A DNA stretch of 64,000 bases. It comes from Enterococcus hermanniensis (lineage in GTDB: Bacteria > Bacillota > Bacilli > Lactobacillales > Enterococcaceae). The stretch is taken from the NCBI RefSeq assembly GCF_001885945.1, contig NZ_JXKQ01000008.1:51986-115985 (forward strand), written 5' to 3'. Below the pieces are notes generated by a model. The model was not told where the DNA came from and did no database searches. It saw only the letters and a list, made by a program, of their open reading frames with translations. This document shows, piece by piece, positions 9,408 to 18,278 of the stretch. Each line of letters starts with the position of its first letter. Position 1 is the stretch's first letter. Both the position numbers and the translations under genes were made by a program.

Positions 9408-9932
9408 ATGTTAGACAAATACAAACCAACATGGATGGTCGAGGCCATTTATCAAATAACCCCTGAACAATTAGAAGCGCATGGATTAAAAGCTGTTCTG
9501 ACTGATCTGGATAATACGTTGATTGCCTGGGACAATCCCAACGGCACAAAAGAATTGATTGATTGGTTAAAAATGATGGATAAAGCTGGGATTCCAGTTG
9601 TCGTCGTATCGAATAATAAGGCGAGTCGTGTCGCAAAAGCGATTGAAAGTTTTGAGCTCGATTTTGTTTCGCGTGCAATGAAGCCTTTTTCTGTTGGAAT
9701 AAAAAGTGCTCAACAAAAGTTGGGTCTATCAAAAAACGAAATCGTGATGATCGGTGATCAAATTATGACAGATGTCCGCGGAGCAAATGCCGCAGGAATC
9801 CGAAGTATTTTGGTTCGGCCAATTGTAGATACTGATGGTTGGAATACTCGCATCAATCGTTTCTTTGAACGTCGTATCATGCGTACGTTGCTACGTAAAG
9901 ATTCTGAAATGAAATGGAAGAGTGGATTATAA
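9408..9932 (+). CDS. yqeG: YqeG family HAD IIIA-type phosphatase
   Basis: This small HAD-superfamily hydrolase is related to mitochondrial phosphatidylglycerophosphate phosphatases. Its bacterial substrate is not settled. The catalytic DxD motif is seen in LTDLDNTLIAW (Asp33, Asp35), the conserved Lys in the segment around 110, and GDQIMTDVRGAN as motif IV. The 174 residues are normal. It opens the yqeGH-yhbY-nadD-yqeK-rsfS block; a perfect TATAAT at 9363-9368 upstream lacks a clear -35. AGGAG precedes the ATG, and yqeH begins at the base after its stop codon. Confidence 0.93.
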   Translation: MLDKYKPTWMVEAIYQITPEQLEAHGLKAVLTDLDNTLIAWDNPNGTKELIDWLKMMDKAGIPVVVVSNNKASRVAKAIESFELDFVSRAMKPFSVGIKSAQQKLGLSKNEIVMIGDQIMTDVRGANAAGIRSILVRPIVDTDGWNTRINRFFERRIMRTLLRKDSEMKWKSGL

Positions 9933-11042
9933 ATGGAAGAAGAATTATTTTGTATCGGTTGTGGCGCGAAGATCCAAACAGAGCAACCGAAAGAGTTAGG
10001 TTATACTCCACAATCAGCTTTAGAAAAAGGGCTAGAAAATGGTGAAGTCTATTGCCAACGTTGTTTCCGATTACGTCACTACAATGAAATCCAAGATGTT
10101 TCATTAACGGATGATGATTTTTTACGTTTATTGAACGAATTAGGGAAAGCCGATGCATTGATCGTGAATGTCGTGGATATCTTTGATTTCAACGGTTCAT
10201 TGATTCCGGGATTGCATCGTTTTGTTGGTGATAACCCCGTGTTATTAGTCGGAAACAAAGTTGATTTATTGCCTAAATCATTAAAACGAGGTCGCTTGAC
10301 TCAGTGGATGCGCGAACGTGCTCATGAAGAAGGCTTACGCCCAGTCGATATTTTATTGACCAGTGCACGTAAGTCGAATGAAATGACTGATTTACTAGCC
10401 AAAATCGAAGAGTATCGTGATGGACGTGATGTCTACGTCGTCGGTGTAACCAATGTTGGTAAATCTACATTGATCAATCAAATCATCAAACAAACTGCAG
10501 GAGTGCAAGATTTGATTACGACTTCGCAATTTCCGGGAACAACATTAGATAAAATCGAGATTCCGTTAGATGATGGCCACTATTTATTTGATACGCCAGG
10601 GATCATCCACCGTCATCAAATGGCGCATTACCTAGGGAAAAAAGATTTGAAGATTATTGCTCCGCATAAAGAAATCAAACCGAAAGTCTACCAATTGAAT
10701 GCTGGTCAAACATTATTCTTAGGCGGATTAGCGCGTTTTGATTTTATCCAAGGCGAGCGTGCTTCTTTTGTCGCGTATGTCTCAAATGATATCGAGCCGC
10801 ATCGGACGAAATTGGAAAAAGCCGATGCGTTTTATGATAAACATAAAGGTGGATTATTGCAGCCACCACGTCCGGATGAAGTATCAGCGTTTCCTGAGTT
10901 GGTTCGTTTTGAATATTCGATTAAAGAAAAAACCGACATTGTTTTTGCTGGACTTGGCTGGGTCACTGTTACAACACCAGCTGTTGTAGCTGGCTGGGCA
11001 CCAAAAGGCGTCGATGTTTTAACACGCAAAGCATTGATCTAA
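9933..11042 (+). CDS. yqeH: ribosome biogenesis GTPase YqeH
   Basis: YqeH is a circularly permuted GTPase needed for 30S subunit assembly. An N-terminal zinc finger (Cys7, Cys10, Cys41, Cys44) precedes the G domain, whose motifs occur in permuted order: G4 NKVD at 108-111, then G1 GVTNVGKST at 171-179, then G3 DTPG at 220-223. The C-terminal region of about 130 residues is the putative RNA-binding part. The start codon touches the yqeG stop codon. The 369 residues match the family. Confidence 0.97.
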   Translation: MEEELFCIGCGAKIQTEQPKELGYTPQSALEKGLENGEVYCQRCFRLRHYNEIQDVSLTDDDFLRLLNELGKADALIVNVVDIFDFNGSLIPGLHRFVGDNPVLLVGNKVDLLPKSLKRGRLTQWMRERAHEEGLRPVDILLTSARKSNEMTDLLAKIEEYRDGRDVYVVGVTNVGKSTLINQIIKQTAGVQDLITTSQFPGTTLDKIEIPLDDGHYLFDTPGIIHRHQMAHYLGKKDLKIIAPHKEIKPKVYQLNAGQTLFLGGLARFDFIQGERASFVAYVSNDIEPHRTKLEKADAFYDKHKGGLLQPPRPDEVSAFPELVRFEYSIKEKTDIVFAGLGWVTVTTPAVVAGWAPKGVDVLTRKALI

Positions 11043-11148
11043 AATAAATAAAAGGACTGATAGTTGATTATCTAGCATCATTTAACTATCTATTGGATGT
11101 ATGAGACGGTCAGGTAAGAAAACCACCGTTTAAAGAAGGAGACTATTA

Positions 11149-11460
11149 ATGGAATTAAGAGGAAAACAAAAACGTTTCTTGCGAAGCAAAGCACATCATT
11201 TACAACCTATTTTTCAAATCGGAAAAAATGGAATCAACGATGCTGTTTTAATTCAAATCGCTGAAGCGTTAGAAAAACGTGAATTGATCAAAATCAATTT
11301 ACTCCAAAATACCGATGAAATCGCTGATGATGTCGCACAAGTAATCGAAAAAAGTGTTCACTGTGATGTGGTTCAAGTTATCGGTCGCGTGTTGGTTTTA
11401 TACAAACCGTCAAGCAAAGAAAAGTATCAACGAATTTCAAAAGAAGTAAAAGCGATTTAA
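11149..11460 (+). CDS. yhbY: ribosome assembly RNA-binding protein YhbY
   Basis: YhbY is a single CRM-domain protein that associates with pre-50S particles. The GxxG RNA-binding loop is visible as QIGKNGIN (about residues 22-29), and the 103-residue length is typical. AAGAAGGAGA precedes the ATG. The 106-base gap after yqeH holds an imperfect inverted repeat (GATAGTT at 11059 with AACTATC at 11084) without a T-run, so I do not call it a terminator. Confidence 0.95.
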   Translation: MELRGKQKRFLRSKAHHLQPIFQIGKNGINDAVLIQIAEALEKRELIKINLLQNTDEIADDVAQVIEKSVHCDVVQVIGRVLVLYKPSSKEKYQRISKEVKAI

Positions 11461-11491
11461 GTTCTGAATTTATAAAAAGGAGGAATAACGG

Positions 11492-12127
11492 TTGTTTCAA
11501 GATTGCTTAACAATTCCAAAAGTTGAACCAATAGTAGATACTACTATGCCTAAAAAGCAGATCGGACTACTAGGTGGTAATTTCAATCCAATCCATAATG
11601 CGCATTTAATGATTGCCGAACAAGTGGGTCAAAAAATGGGATTTGATGAAGTGCATCTGTTACCAAGTTATCTTCCACCCCATGTGAATGAAAAGCAGAC
11701 CATCGATAGTCAGCGTCGTCTAGCGATGGTGAAACTAGCGATAGAGGATAATTCATTTTTATCGGTAGACACTAGGGAATTCACACGCAAAGGCAAAAGT
11801 TATACGATTGATACAATGCTAGAGATGACAGCTGAAAATCCGGATACAGAATATTATTTCATTATCGGGGGCGATGAGGTGGCCTATCTGCCTAAGTGGC
11901 ACCGAATCGATGAATTAGTTCAACTCGTAAGCTTTGTCGGTGTGAAACGCGCTGGGTATGAGCTTGAGAGCCCTTATCCGATTATTTGGGTCGACGTTCC
12001 TGAGATTCAATTGTCTTCTACTTATATCCGTAAACAAGTCAAACAAGGTTGTTCGATCCGTTATCTTGTTCCAGAACGAGTACGAGAATATATTATGGAA
12101 GAAGGATTGTATCTTGATGAATTATAG
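11492..12127 (+). CDS. nadD: nicotinate-nucleotide adenylyltransferase NadD
   Basis: NadD adenylates nicotinate mononucleotide to deamido-NAD. The nucleotidyltransferase motif GGNFNPIHNAH (about 28-38) and the C-terminal SSTYIRK motif are intact. It starts with TTG at 11492 because AAGGAGG at 11477-11483 lies eight bases upstream. An in-frame ATG at residue 19 would sit too far from a ribosome binding site, and enterococcal NadD proteins are known to have N-terminal extensions. The 3' end overlaps yqeK by 11 bases. Confidence 0.95.
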   Translation: MFQDCLTIPKVEPIVDTTMPKKQIGLLGGNFNPIHNAHLMIAEQVGQKMGFDEVHLLPSYLPPHVNEKQTIDSQRRLAMVKLAIEDNSFLSVDTREFTRKGKSYTIDTMLEMTAENPDTEYYFIIGGDEVAYLPKWHRIDELVQLVSFVGVKRAGYELESPYPIIWVDVPEIQLSSTYIRKQVKQGCSIRYLVPERVREYIMEEGLYLDEL

Positions 12128-12713
12128 TGATGAATATACAGCGTTGAAGCGAGAAGCTTTGATGCAAGCTGTTCAAATGCGCATGAGCGAAAAACGGTTC
12201 AAACATGTCTTAGGTGTGGAAGAAACCGCCGTAGCATTAGCAGAACGTTTTGGTGCTTCACCAGAAAAAGCGAGTATTGCCGCTTTGACTCATGATTATG
12301 CAAAAGAGCGTTCAGATGAAGAGTTTCAACTTGCGATTGAACAAGGAAGCTATTCAAATAAATCTGAGTTATTGAAATATGGTAATGCGATTTGGCATGG
12401 CGTGGTCGGCGCAGATTTTGTGGCTCATGAGCTGCAAATTACGGATCAAGAGATTTTGAGTGCGATTCGCTTGCACACCACTGGTGGAGCTGAAATGAGT
12501 TTGTTAGACAAAATTATTTATGTAGCAGATTATATCGAACCTGGCAGAAATTTCCCGGGAGTGGAAGATGCACGGGTGATTGCTTTTAGTGATTTGGACC
12601 AAGCGGTAGCGTTTGAAACAAAACATACCTTAGCGCACCTGATTGAAAGTGAAACGCCGGTTTATCCTAAAACGATTGAAACTTATAATCGTTGGGTCGT
12701 CGGGATTGAATAA
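12117..12713 (+). CDS. yqeK: YqeK family HD-domain diadenosine tetraphosphatase
   Basis: YqeK is an HD-domain metalloenzyme; family members cleave diadenosine tetraphosphate symmetrically into two ADP. Metal-binding residues are visible at His30, the His59-Asp60 pair in ALTHDYAKE, and a later Asp in VADYIEPGR. I took the ATG at 12117 (MNYSDEYTAL), which overlaps the nadD stop and follows GAAGGA. The frame is open much further upstream inside nadD, but that extension is not protein-like. This gives 198 residues. Confidence 0.94.
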   Translation: MNYSDEYTALKREALMQAVQMRMSEKRFKHVLGVEETAVALAERFGASPEKASIAALTHDYAKERSDEEFQLAIEQGSYSNKSELLKYGNAIWHGVVGADFVAHELQITDQEILSAIRLHTTGGAEMSLLDKIIYVADYIEPGRNFPGVEDARVIAFSDLDQAVAFETKHTLAHLIESETPVYPKTIETYNRWVVGIE

Positions 12714-12746
12714 TTAGTTTTTAAATAAGTCTTATAAATAGTATCG

Positions 12747-12760
12747 ACACTGTACAGTGT
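12747..12760. promoter_or_regulatory. 14-base perfect palindrome upstream of rsfS
   Basis: ACACTGTACAGTGT reads the same on both strands. It lies in the 71-base yqeK-rsfS gap, where a short operator would sit. No matching regulator is evident and it lacks a T-run, so it is not a terminator. Confidence 0.45.
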
Positions 12761-12814
12761 TAGCAGAGAAGAATAGAATGAAACATGGTAGTACAATCAA
12801 GGAGGAGAATTATC

Positions 12815-13168
12815 ATAGATAGTAAAAAAATGTTGGAAATCGCTGTTAAGGCAGCCGATTCAAAACGAGCAGTAGACGTTGTGGCTTTAGATGTAACACA
12901 AGTATCATTATTAGCGGATTATTTTATGATTTGTTCAGCAAATTCAGATCGTCAAATTAATGCGATCGTCGATGAAATCGTTGATAAAGAAGAAGAACAT
13001 CAAGTAACAGTCAAACGTGTAGAAGGTAAAAATGGCGGAAAATGGGTCTTGATCGATCTTGGCGACGTAATCGTCCATGTGTTCAGTCCTTCAGAACGTG
13101 AATTCTATAATCTAGAAAAATTATGGTCTGATGCACCGCTTGAAAATATCGAGGCTTGGATCGACTAA
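12815..13168 (+). CDS. rsfS: ribosome silencing factor RsfS
   Basis: RsfS binds ribosomal protein uL14 on the 50S subunit and blocks subunit joining when nutrients are scarce. The DUF143 core is clear: KRAVDVVALDV, ADYFMICSANSDRQ, and WVLIDLGDVIVHVF. The open frame begins at ATG 12785, but the strong AAGGAGGAG at 12799-12807 lies inside that extension. The best-spaced start is therefore ATA at 12815, which also aligns with Met1 of Bacillus subtilis RsfS as I recall it. ATT (12809) and ATC (12812) are alternatives. From the ATA the protein has 117 residues. The stop codon overlaps the next start as TAATG. Confidence 0.88.
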   Translation: MDSKKMLEIAVKAADSKRAVDVVALDVTQVSLLADYFMICSANSDRQINAIVDEIVDKEEEHQVTVKRVEGKNGGKWVLIDLGDVIVHVFSPSEREFYNLEKLWSDAPLENIEAWID

Positions 13169-13896
13169 TGGCGTATGAAACATTTGCTTTCGTATATGAC
13201 GAAGTGATGGATGACTCGTTGTATCAACAATGGTTAAACTTTTCGATTCGTCATTTACCCAAGGATACTAATCAGATTTTTGAATTGGCTTGTGGCACGG
13301 GAGCTTTAGCTGTAGAGTTTGCTAAAGCCGGGTATGAAGTAACTGGTTTAGATCTATCGGAAGAAATGTTGACCTTAGCTAGTAATCGCGGACTCGAAGA
13401 AGAAGTTACGATTAATTGGGTCGCAGGGGATATGTTAGATCTGACTGAATTGGGTCATTATCAAGCAGTAACCTGTTTTTCAGATTCATTGTGCTATATG
13501 CAAACACCGGAACAAGTCCAACAAGTCTTCAATGGTGTGTATGAGCTCTTAGAAAAATCAGGAACGTTCATTTTTGATGTTCATTCGACGTATCAAATAG
13601 ATGAAATTTTTCCAGAGTATAGTTTCCATGAACAAACTGAAGAGTTTGCTTTCTTGTGGGATAGTTATCCGGGAGAAGTTCCGCATAGTATTGAACACTT
13701 TTTGACATTTTTTGTTAAACAAGAAAACGAGCGATTTGAACGATTCGATGAATTGCATCAAGAACGGACATATCCATTAGCAATCTATCAAAAAATGTTG
13801 GAAGCAGCCGGTTTTGAAACAGAAATTTTTGCTGATTTCACAGATCAAGCACCTAATGAGACAAGTAAACGCTGGTTTTTTGTCTGTAAAAAATAG
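13168..13896 (+). CDS. class I SAM-dependent methyltransferase (YqeM type)
   Basis: The protein has 242 residues with an N-terminal SAM-binding Rossmann domain: ELACGTGALAVEFAKAG at about 39-55, then VTGLDLSEEML as motif II. This gene follows rsfS in many Firmicutes (yqeM in Bacillus). Its substrate is not established. I chose ATG 13168, which overlaps the rsfS stop codon as TAATG and implies translational coupling; the frame also opens 12 bases earlier inside rsfS. Confidence 0.9.
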   Translation: MAYETFAFVYDEVMDDSLYQQWLNFSIRHLPKDTNQIFELACGTGALAVEFAKAGYEVTGLDLSEEMLTLASNRGLEEEVTINWVAGDMLDLTELGHYQAVTCFSDSLCYMQTPEQVQQVFNGVYELLEKSGTFIFDVHSTYQIDEIFPEYSFHEQTEEFAFLWDSYPGEVPHSIEHFLTFFVKQENERFERFDELHQERTYPLAIYQKMLEAAGFETEIFADFTDQAPNETSKRWFFVCKK

Positions 13897-13918
13897 CCGA
13901 GAGCAATCTCGGTTTTTT
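13897..13918 (+). terminator. short terminator after the methyltransferase gene
   Basis: The stem CCGAGA pairs with TCTCGG across a GCAA tetraloop, followed by six T and preceded by an A-rich stretch. The stem is only six base pairs, so some read-through into tmcAL is likely. Confidence 0.7.
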
Positions 13919-13944
13919 GTTTATCAATTTTTAGGAGGGGAAAT

Positions 13945-15084
13945 ATGCGTAGTTGTGGCATCGTGGTAGAGTACAATCCATTTCATAATGGGCATAAATA
14001 TCACGCTCAAAAAGCCCGCGAGTTAAGTGGAGCGGATGTTGTTGTTGCAGTAATGAGTGGTAACTTTCTTCAACGAGGAGAACCAGCGATCATTGATAAG
14101 TGGTCACGTGCCCAAACGGCTTTAGAAAATGGTGTCGATTTAGTCATAGAACTGCCTTTTGCTTGGGCTGTCCAATCAGCTGATTATTTTGCTAAAGGAA
14201 GCATTAAGTTGTTGCAAGCTTTGATGTGCGACGCCTTATGCTTTGGCACCGATGGAAAAGCCGCATTTGATTATGCCGATTATGGACGTTTTTTTATTGA
14301 AGAAAAAGCAGCAATCGATCAAATATTTCATGAATTGCCGATTGGATGGAGTTACCCTGAAAAAATGGCTGAAGCCGTATCTAGATTGTATCCACAGGCA
14401 CAAGCATTTCCGCCAAATCACATCTTAGGATTGAGTTATGCAAAGGAGAATGCCACCTATGAAGGGCCAATGGAAATCTTCCCACTTTTGCGAAAAGATC
14501 AAGGGTACCACGATGAAGCTTTGATCAAAGATCAATTTGCTAGTGCAACAGGAATTCGTCAAGCGGTACTTGCAGGTCGAACGGTTTCATCATTCGTACC
14601 TTCGCAGACCGCAATAGAATTAGCTAAAACGCAAATATCTTGGGAAGCTTTTTGGCCATATTTAAATTATCAGTTGCGAGCATTACCGATAGACAGAATG
14701 CGAAAAATTTATCAAATGGTAGAAGGAATAGAACATCGTTTAGTGGAAACGAATGCGAAAAATTTTGCTGAATATATTGATTTGATTAGCACTAAGCGTT
14801 ATACAAAACCACGATTACAGCGCTTATTGGCTTATTTATTGTTACAAGTCAGTCCGTTAGAAATACAGACTGAACAAGAACAAACGATGTTACATATCTT
14901 AGGATTTACTGAAAAAGGCCAACACTACTTAAATCAGAAGAAAAAGCAATTTACGCTACCTGTGGCTGCTAAAATAGGTCAGAAAGAAAAAGAAAAGCAT
15001 TTTCTAACCTATCGTGCGGATCAAATCTACCAATTGATTCATCCGAGTGAGCAAACAATCGGACGATTTCCGATTCGGGTATAA
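13945..15084 (+). CDS. tmcAL: tRNA(Met) cytidine acetate ligase TmcAL (YlbM)
   Basis: TmcAL makes N4-acetylcytidine at the wobble position of elongator tRNA(Met) using acetate and ATP. The N-terminal nucleotidyltransferase motif VEYNPFHNGH includes the HxGH signature (about 13-17), and SGNFLQRGEPAI is a further conserved segment. The 379 residues match the family. TTTAGGAGGGG precedes the ATG. Only about 26 bases separate it from the terminator, so it probably depends on read-through or on a promoter inside the preceding gene. Confidence 0.94.
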   Translation: MRSCGIVVEYNPFHNGHKYHAQKARELSGADVVVAVMSGNFLQRGEPAIIDKWSRAQTALENGVDLVIELPFAWAVQSADYFAKGSIKLLQALMCDALCFGTDGKAAFDYADYGRFFIEEKAAIDQIFHELPIGWSYPEKMAEAVSRLYPQAQAFPPNHILGLSYAKENATYEGPMEIFPLLRKDQGYHDEALIKDQFASATGIRQAVLAGRTVSSFVPSQTAIELAKTQISWEAFWPYLNYQLRALPIDRMRKIYQMVEGIEHRLVETNAKNFAEYIDLISTKRYTKPRLQRLLAYLLLQVSPLEIQTEQEQTMLHILGFTEKGQHYLNQKKKQFTLPVAAKIGQKEKEKHFLTYRADQIYQLIHPSEQTIGRFPIRV

Positions 15085-15091
15085 AAAATAC

Positions 15092-15120
15092 TTTGCAAAG
15101 TTTGTCGGAGTCGTTATAAT
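15092..15120 (+). promoter_or_regulatory. promoter of the yebC-family gene
   Basis: TTTGCA and a perfect TATAAT are separated by 17 bases, 36 bases upstream of the ATG. Confidence 0.55.
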
Positions 15121-15156
15121 GAGAAAGTATGAAATTAACGAAAGAGAAGTGAAAAC

Positions 15157-15876
15157 ATGGGACGTAAATGGGCAAATATCGTAGCTAAGAAGACTGCGAA
15201 AGATGCAAACAATAGTAAAATTTACGCTAAATTTGGGATTGAGATTTATGCAGCGGCAAAATCAGGAGAACCAGATCCGCATGCGAATCAAAAGTTACGT
15301 TTCGTTATTGAACGTGCTAAAACGTATAATGTTCCAAAACATATCATTGATCGTGCAATCGAAAAAGCCAAAGGTTCTGGCGATGAAACATTCCAAGAAT
15401 TACGTTATGAAGGTTTCGGACCAAATGGTTCAATGGTCATCGTGGATGCTTTGACAAATAATGTAAACCGCACGGCTTCAGATGTTCGGGCTGCATTTGG
15501 TAAAAACGGTGGGAACATGGGTGTCTCTGGTGCAGTTGCTTATATGTTCGACCATACAGCTTTGTTTGGTTTTGCGGGTGAAGATGCCGATGAAATCTTA
15601 GAATATTTGATGGATCAAGATATTGATGTTCGTGATATTGTAGAAGAAGATGGACAAATCATCGTCTACGGTGAACCGGAAGATTTTAATGCGATCCAAG
15701 AAGCACTTAAAGCAAAAGGAATCACAGAATTCTCTGTTGCTGAAATGCAAATGATTCCACAAAACGAAATCACTTTAACCGGTGAAGATCTAGAAAAATT
15801 TGAAAAAATGATTGACGTGTTAGATGAATTAGAAGATGTACAACAAATTTATCATAACGTTGAATTAGACGACTAA
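15157..15876 (+). CDS. yebC: YebC/PmpR family transcriptional regulator / translation factor
   Basis: The protein belongs to the widely conserved YebC family. Members have been reported as DNA-binding regulators and, more recently, as ribosome-associated factors easing stalled translation. The N-terminus MGRKWANI and the segments [16 protein letters not shown] and YEGFGPNG are typical. The 239 residues match the family. GAGAAGTGAAA precedes the ATG. It forms its own transcription unit, ending at a terminator shared with the convergent helicase gene. Confidence 0.94.
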   Translation: MGRKWANIVAKKTAKDANNSKIYAKFGIEIYAAAKSGEPDPHANQKLRFVIERAKTYNVPKHIIDRAIEKAKGSGDETFQELRYEGFGPNGSMVIVDALTNNVNRTASDVRAAFGKNGGNMGVSGAVAYMFDHTALFGFAGEDADEILEYLMDQDIDVRDIVEEDGQIIVYGEPEDFNAIQEALKAKGITEFSVAEMQMIPQNEITLTGEDLEKFEKMIDVLDELEDVQQIYHNVELDD

Positions 15877-15884
15877 TAATCATC

Positions 15885-15924
15885 AAAAAAGACCAGCCAA
15901 TAAACTATTGGCTGGTCTTTTTTT
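15885..15924. terminator. bidirectional terminator between yebC and helD
   Basis: The stem GACCAGCCAATA pairs with TATTGGCTGGTC across a three-base loop and is flanked by an A-run and a T-run. It can therefore end transcription from both converging genes. Confidence 0.93.
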
Positions 15925-18202
15925 AGACTGTTTTTGTTTGATAGAGTGTTTCGGGAATCGTCTCTAATAGTGGGCTTTGTTTTCCAATCACTAATAGATT
16001 CAGTTCATGCATGGCCCGCGTACAGACAGTATAAAGAATCAATTTATCTTGCTCAGTATAGTAATTTTCTGGTGAAATATTCCAGGCAAAGACGCGGTCG
16101 AATTCTAGTCCTTTGGCTAAATAAGTTGGAATGATGATCAAATTCTTTTTCATGAAGTCTTCTTCATCGGTCAACAACTGGACTTGTTCTTTTTGTTCGA
16201 TAGACAATTGATCATATAATGCCTGGCATTCTTCAACCGTTTTAGCAATAATCGCTGTTCGCCAGTAACGAGCGGCTTCTTTGGTTTCATCGATCTCATG
16301 AATCAAGCCATCGATCATTTGCCGGGTATCATTCGTATAATAAATACTTGGCAAGTCACCAACTCGTGCCGTTAACTCAACTCGGTTTTCTTGGGTCAAG
16401 AATTGGTTGGCAAAGTTTGTGATTTCTTCAGTTGAACGGTAGCTAGTAGTCAATTCAAAATGCGTCAAGGATTCGTCTGGGAAAATTTGTGCTAGAGAAT
16501 GGACCATGCTTTCGTTACCAAAGACTTTTTGATTCAAGTCTCCACATAAAGTGTAGGTTGCTTTTGGATAAAGCTGTTTCAATAAAGCAACTTGGGCGGG
16601 TGAAAAGTCTTGCATCTCATCGATGAAAATAAAACGGGCTTTTTGCTGAACATCCATTGGATGGATTGATTTCATCAATAGGAATAAAAGCGTTCCGTCT
16701 TCTAAACTAAGATCTTTTTGTTTGAAATCTGTTAAGAGCTCTTCTAACATCGCTGCCCAGTTTTCTTCTGTCAATTGATAATGTGTTAATAGACTAGTTG
16801 GTACATTTTGTAAAAAGTGAAGGTATTGTTTTGCATAATTAACAAAGCCAAATCGATTGATTTGCCGACGTAAAGGACGCATTTTTTTGCGTACGACTTT
16901 TTGAGTCATTTGACGGCGCAATCGTCTTTCGGCTTTTTCAGAATCTTCCATATCAGGATTGTTAACGAAAACAGCATCAACCAATTCATCTGCAGCTTTC
17001 TTTGCCCAATCTTTTTTCATTTCATCTTTTTCCAAGCCACCGAGTTTTTTCAATAGTTTTGTTTGTAGTAATTGCATCCGTTGATACATCGGTAATTCTG
17101 GATTCGCTTCTTGATACCAATTCCGAATTTGTTTTTTTGAGATTAATACTTGGTCTTTCAATTTTAAGTCACGAAATAGGGGACCAAATCCGGTGATTCG
17201 TTCGATATATTTATGCAATTCTTGAACAATCAAAAAACTACTTTTTGCCCTAAGGACACGATCATCCTGGCCAGATAGAAAGACTTCTTCATGACTTTCT
17301 TCTGTATGAATCTGATAAGCTGGCAATAATGCGTCTAAGAAAGTTTTAAAGGTTTCAGTCGGGATGCCACTCTCACCAAGGGAAGGTAAGACAGTAGAGA
17401 TATAATCAGAAAAAATATGGTTAGGAGAAAACAGCAGTACTTGGTCATTTTCCAACCATTTTCGATTGTGATACAAAAGATAAGCAACACGTTGTAAAAG
17501 AGCAGAGGTCTTTCCGCTACCAGCGATGCCTTCGACGACCAAAACTTTACTTCTGGTATCACGGATAATTTCATTTTGCGAACGTTGGATCGTAGCTACG
17601 ATATTTTTCATATGATTAGAAGAGGCTTCATCTAAAATTTCTAATAAGAAATCGTCGTTGATCGCTTCGGAGGTGTCGACCATTGAAAGGATATTGCCTT
17701 CACGAATTTTAAATTGACGCTTCAATAATAATTCGATTGGAATGATCGCATCATGGGCTTCATAAGATGTCTGACCTAAAGTTCCTTCATAATAGAGATT
17801 GGCGATTGGTGCACGCCAGTCGATCACAATTGTTTCTTCTTGGGTATCGCGTAAAGAAGCAATCCCTAAATAAAGTGTTTCCGCTTCTTGATCTTCTTTG
17901 AAATCAATCCGTGCAAAGTAGGGATTTTCTTCCATTAAGCGTAATACTTTTTGGCGCTTTTCCTGAGATGCTAGTGTTTGATAGCGCATCAATAATTCGG
18001 TTTCGTGTTGGCGAGTTTCCGCCATTGTATCAGCTAACGCTTCAAAAGAACCTGCTTGAATTTTTTGTTCAGCATTTTCCCGCATATTGGTATCGAATTT
18101 TGATTTTGTTTCTTGTTTTTGACGATCCAAAAAAGTAAGTTCCTGTTGGATCAAAGCGCTTGTCTGTTGGACGTGCTCTTGTTCATACTCTCTTGCGTTC
18201 AT
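15923..18202 (-). CDS. helD: HelD-like UvrD/RecB superfamily 1 helicase (RNA polymerase recycling factor)
   Basis: HelD proteins are superfamily 1 ATPases that bind stalled RNA polymerase and release it from nucleic acid. An N-terminal charged helical arm (about 1-85, probably coiled coil) precedes the ATPase core with Walker A GIAGSGKT (about 225-232), Walker B-like FIDEMQDF, and TTSYRSTEEI. The frame opens at 18226, but AAGGAGG at 18216-18210 places the start at 18202 (MNAREYEQ), giving 759 residues. It has its own promoter and converges on yebC. A DNA repair helicase role is a less likely alternative. Confidence 0.9.
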   Translation of the reverse strand: MNAREYEQEHVQQTSALIQQELTFLDRQKQETKSKFDTNMRENAEQKIQAGSFEALADTMAETRQHETELLMRYQTLASQEKRQKVLRLMEENPYFARIDFKEDQEAETLYLGIASLRDTQEETIVIDWRAPIANLYYEGTLGQTSYEAHDAIIPIELLLKRQFKIREGNILSMVDTSEAINDDFLLEILDEASSNHMKNIVATIQRSQNEIIRDTRSKVLVVEGIAGSGKTSALLQRVAYLLYHNRKWLENDQVLLFSPNHIFSDYISTVLPSLGESGIPTETFKTFLDALLPAYQIHTEESHEEVFLSGQDDRVLRAKSSFLIVQELHKYIERITGFGPLFRDLKLKDQVLISKKQIRNWYQEANPELPMYQRMQLLQTKLLKKLGGLEKDEMKKDWAKKAADELVDAVFVNNPDMEDSEKAERRLRRQMTQKVVRKKMRPLRRQINRFGFVNYAKQYLHFLQNVPTSLLTHYQLTEENWAAMLEELLTDFKQKDLSLEDGTLLFLLMKSIHPMDVQQKARFIFIDEMQDFSPAQVALLKQLYPKATYTLCGDLNQKVFGNESMVHSLAQIFPDESLTHFELTTSYRSTEEITNFANQFLTQENRVELTARVGDLPSIYYTNDTRQMIDGLIHEIDETKEAARYWRTAIIAKTVEECQALYDQLSIEQKEQVQLLTDEEDFMKKNLIIIPTYLAKGLEFDRVFAWNISPENYYTEQDKLILYTVCTRAMHELNLLVIGKQSPLLETIPETLYQTKTV

Positions 18203-18248
18203 TGAGCATCCTCCTTTTTCTACCATTCATTGTTTTTAACAGCATAAT

Positions 18249-18278
18249 AGTATAGCACACAAGCATGGTTAGAAGCAA
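18249..18278 (-). promoter_or_regulatory. promoter of helD
   Basis: On the minus strand TTGCTT (18278-18273) and TATACT (18254-18249) are spaced by 18 bases, about 47 bases upstream of the chosen helD start. Confidence 0.55.

Noticed and set aside
9319..9732. 137-codon minus-strand ORF opposite yqeG
   Set aside because: Antisense to the HAD motif region of yqeG, with no start signals.
11059..11090. inverted repeat between yqeH and yhbY
   Set aside because: Seven-base arms with a long loop and no T-run; too weak for a terminator and not distinctive enough for an operator call.
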